A stretch of 6,359 nt of DNA from Bacillota bacterium. GTDB lineage: Bacteria; Bacillota_B; Desulfitobacteriia; Desulfitobacteriales; Desulfitobacteriaceae. A program made the translations under genes and the position numbers. Under the pieces are notes generated by a model. The model saw nothing but the letters and a program-made list of their open reading frames with translations. It was not told where the DNA came from and searched no databases. Position 1 is the first letter of the stretch; each line of letters begins with the position of its first letter. Shown piece by piece: positions 4,814 to 6,359 of the stretch. Where the stretch lies: contig JAJYAS010000214.1 in the NCBI GenBank assembly GCA_021779415.1, positions 1-6,359 on the forward strand, read 5' to 3'.

Positions 4814-5764
4814 ATGTATGAACAAGTTATGATTGAACCCTCAATTTCATTGGAGACGATCGCGAGACTCTATAAACTGATTAGCGAGATTCCTTTCTTT
4901 GAGAAGGCTAAGATTAGCGTGATTGAAATATTGCCCGGAGGGCTAACGAACAGTAACTACAAAATGACGATTAATGATGTGACTTATGCTGTAAGGCTTG
5001 CTGGAGCCGGAACGATGGAGTATTTAAACCGCCCAGCAGAAAAACATAATGCGCAGGTTATGGCAGATCTCGGCGTTAGCGCTCCCATTATTTATTACGA
5101 TGAAACGACTGGGAATCAGGTCTGTAAATATATCGATGATAGCAAAACTTTACACATTATAGATTTTAAAGAAGAACACTATCTCAGCATGGCTGCTCAG
5201 GTTTTTCGAAATTACCATGAGAGCAAGAAAGTATTCATCTCTGAATTTAACCCCTTAAAAGAGATAGATACGTATATAAATTTATTGTCTGAAAAAAACT
5301 TCGAATTTTATGAAGGCGCAGAAACAATGCGGAAAAAAATTGAGGACATTAGAGAAGTTTTTAGCAATAATCCGCCTCCACTCTCGCCTTGTCATAATGA
5401 TCCGCTTTGTGAAAACTGGTTAGATGACAAGAAGAATTTCTACCTTATTGACTGGGAGTATAGTGGCATGAATGATCCTTTGTTCGATTTGGGAGCCCTA
5501 GCCATTGAAGCTGAGCTCACTGATGAGCAAGAACGCTTCTTTCTGAAGGAATATTTTGGAGGAGAGCTAACAGAAAGGCAACTAGGTTCTCTGATTATTA
5601 ATAAGTTCCTATGCGATGCTTTGTGGGCTTATTGGGCTGTCCTCCAAATTGCTATGGGTAAATCACGTGAAGAGTATTGGCCGTACGGTTTGAATCGATT
5701 TAATCGGGCTTATGCCTTAATCCACAATGGAAGTTTAGATCGAGCCCTTGAATCAAACAAATAA
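4814..5764 (+). CDS. Choline/ethanolamine kinase-like phosphotransferase
   Basis: 316 residues with the aminoglycoside phosphotransferase/choline kinase (LicA-type) fold. Visible signs are the nucleotide loop GGLTNSNYK (42-50), VRLAG (60-64), Brenner's motif HNDPLCENWL (194-203) with catalytic Asp196 and metal-binding Asn201, and DWEYSGMNDPLFDLG (213-227) with metal-binding Asp213. The DWEYSG...DPxxDLG stretch is typical of choline and ethanolamine kinases, which phosphorylate the alcohol with ATP in the cytoplasm; other small alcohols remain possible. Start: the ATG at 4814 follows GGAGGAG (4798-4804); the TTG at 4811, one codon earlier, has equally good spacing and would give 317 residues. 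All catalytic residues are present, so the gene looks active. Its place, 95 bp after pylSc and before pylB, is unusual: in D. hafniense pylB follows pylSc directly. A link to choline use as a methylamine source is inference. Confidence 0.88.
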   Translation: MYEQVMIEPSISLETIARLYKLISEIPFFEKAKISVIEILPGGLTNSNYKMTINDVTYAVRLAGAGTMEYLNRPAEKHNAQVMADLGVSAPIIYYDETTGNQVCKYIDDSKTLHIIDFKEEHYLSMAAQVFRNYHESKKVFISEFNPLKEIDTYINLLSEKNFEFYEGAETMRKKIEDIREVFSNNPPPLSPCHNDPLCENWLDDKKNFYLIDWEYSGMNDPLFDLGALAIEAELTDEQERFFLKEYFGGELTERQLGSLIINKFLCDALWAYWAVLQIAMGKSREEYWPYGLNRFNRAYALIHNGSLDRALESNK

Positions 5765-5783
5765 AGTATTTTACATTTTACAA

Positions 5784-5820
5784 AGGTTTGGTGAAGTTAT
5801 GGCACCGAGCCTCTTTTTTT
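5784..5820 (+). terminator. Rho-independent terminator after the kinase-like gene
   Basis: A 10-bp stem AGGTTTGGTG (5784-5793) with CACCGAGCCT (5803-5812), including two G-U pairs, with a 9-nt loop, followed by C and seven T. It ends the pylT-pylSc-kinase transcript and makes pylB dependent on its own promoter. Confidence 0.9.
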
Positions 5821-6032
5821 GGGCATGTTGAAATGCGTTATTGACTTAAGTCGATAACGACTTGGTAGAGTTTTACTCGACTTGAATATGAGTTGTTTTC
5901 TGATAAAAGGGTAGCTCGAGATTTACTTAAAGTAGCGATTTTGAGAATATTAAAAATGAGTTTTCCTGATGTTAAGGGGCTTTGGGGGATTTAGGTTTAG
6001 ATTCAGTGAAAGTGGGCCAGATATTCCTAAAC
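5821..6032. other. Gene-free regulatory region upstream of pylB
   Basis: No supported coding frame. The left part carries a cluster of GACTT half-sites at 5843, 5859 and 5879, an inverted AAGTC at 5848, a GAGT-TTT-ACTC dyad (5868-5878) and the odd palindrome TACTT-A-AAGTA (5924-5934). From about 5940 to 6030 I see only AT-rich DNA and a G-rich patch near 5970. This suits enhancer sites plus a looping spacer in front of the sigma-54 promoter. Confidence 0.6.
5843..5884. promoter_or_regulatory. Candidate activator-binding array upstream of pylB
   Basis: It contains the perfect palindrome GACTTAAGTC (5843-5852), the overlapping dyad AAGTCG-ATAA-CGACTT (5848-5863), and a second CGACTTG (5878-5884) exactly 20 bp after the first (5858-5864). 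AGTC-N6-GACTTG (5849-5864) is identical in its fixed bases and spacing to 3527-3542 upstream of pylT. It lies about 175-215 bp before the predicted pylB transcription start, a normal distance for a sigma-54 activator. Confidence 0.55.
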
Positions 6033-6048
6033 TGGCATGAAAATTGCA
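6033..6048 (+). promoter_or_regulatory. Sigma-54 (-24/-12) promoter of pylB
   Basis: TGGCATG-AAAA-TTGCA, with GG (6034-6035) and GC (6046-6047) exactly 10 bp apart; it differs from the best consensus only at C/T in the -24 box, a common variant. Transcription should start near 6059, leaving a leader of about 44 nt before the pylB ATG. It is the second such promoter in this cluster. Confidence 0.85.
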
Positions 6049-6102
6049 AATATAACTCTATAATTGCTGGATTTGATACTAACTGAAAAAGAAGGTGACT
6101 TT

Positions 6103-6359
6103 ATGGCATTGGATCTAGCACCAACGAACTTAGATAGGATACTGGAAAAAGCAATCCAAGAGATTCCATTAGCTAGAGAGGAACTCTTGTTTCTGCTAAA
6201 GCTATCAGAGGAAAATGACCTTTCGAAAGTTTTTGAAGCAGCTAGGTTTTTGCGCACTCGCTACTTTAAGGACAGAGTATTTATCTACGGTTTCGTATAT
6301 TTTTCAACTCATTGTCGTAATGATTGCGCGTTTTGCTTATATCGGAGGTCAAATCACTC
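6103..6359 (+). CDS. pylB: Methylornithine synthase PylB (radical SAM), N-terminal part
   Basis: ATG at 6103, preceded by GAAGGTG (6091-6097); 85 complete codons before the right edge. PylB is a radical S-adenosylmethionine enzyme that turns lysine into 3-methylornithine, the first step of pyrrolysine synthesis; PylC and PylD then complete it. The radical SAM cysteine motif C-RND-C-AF-C (Cys71, Cys75 and Cys78, form CxxxCxxC) binds the 4Fe-4S cluster. The leading helical region (ILEKAIQEIPLAREELLFLLKLSEEN) and RVFIYGFVYFSTHCRNDCAFCLYRRSN match PylB as I know it; biotin synthase and HydE are relatives, but the pyl context decides. pylC, pylD and pylSn probably follow outside the window. Confidence 0.95.
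   Translation, partial: MALDLAPTNLDRILEKAIQEIPLAREELLFLLKLSEENDLSKVFEAARFLRTRYFKDRVFIYGFVYFSTHCRNDCAFCLYRRSNH

Noticed and set aside
6027..6257. 76-residue minus-strand frame over the pylB start
   Set aside because: It is the antisense shadow of pylB and overlaps its promoter; the Ser/Lys-rich product is typical of such shadows.
1..6359. CRISPR array, insertion sequence or attachment site
   Set aside because: No regularly spaced repeats, transposase fragments, terminal inverted repeats or target duplications were seen; pylT is intact and no duplicate of its 3' end is present in the window.

Overview
The window comes from a low-to-mid GC, strictly anaerobic Gram-positive bacterium, most likely of the Desulfosporosinus/Desulfitobacterium group. 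The reasons are strong GGAGG ribosome binding sites with ATG, GTG and TTG starts, rho-independent terminators, and a split pyrrolysyl-tRNA synthetase whose catalytic half closely resembles, from memory, that of Desulfitobacterium hafniense. It covers the beginning of a bacterial pyrrolysine (Pyl, 22nd amino acid, UAG-decoding) gene cluster and the membrane-protein genes before it. All supported genes lie on the + strand.

Region 1 (1-2040) is a transport operon entered from the left. It holds the end of a small membrane protein (1-168), a 39-residue one-helix protein (198-317), an APC-superfamily permease resembling ethanolamine permeases (314-1702, start overlapping the previous stop) and a 79-residue membrane protein (1732-1971). 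A strong terminator (2000-2040) closes it. Region 2 (2090-3464) is a single-gene unit with a near-consensus sigma-A promoter, a 411-residue tryptophan-rich polytopic membrane protein built of about four repeated units, and a terminator.

Region 3 (3465-5820) begins with 325 bp of regulatory DNA, followed by pylT (tRNA-Pyl with CUA anticodon, 3790-3861), pylSc (3885-4718) and a choline/ethanolamine kinase-like gene (4814-5764) ending at a terminator. Transcription starts from an almost perfect sigma-54 promoter (3728-3743). Region 4 (5821-6359) is a second regulatory region with its own sigma-54 promoter (6033-6048) driving pylB, the radical SAM methylornithine synthase, which runs off the right edge. 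pylC, pylD and pylSn would be expected further right, by analogy with D. hafniense.

The main points of interest are: two sigma-54 promoters, each with a shared upstream dyad (AGTC-N6-GACTTG), which suggest that one enhancer-binding protein controls the whole UAG-decoding machinery; a choline kinase-like gene inserted between pylSc and pylB; three genes that end in UAG, pylSc included; and an unassigned repeat-built membrane protein next to the cluster. Together these suggest a conditional module for methylamine or quaternary-amine use, with transport, pyrrolysine decoding and possibly choline or ethanolamine handling induced together. The substrate is inference, since no methyltransferase gene lies in the window.
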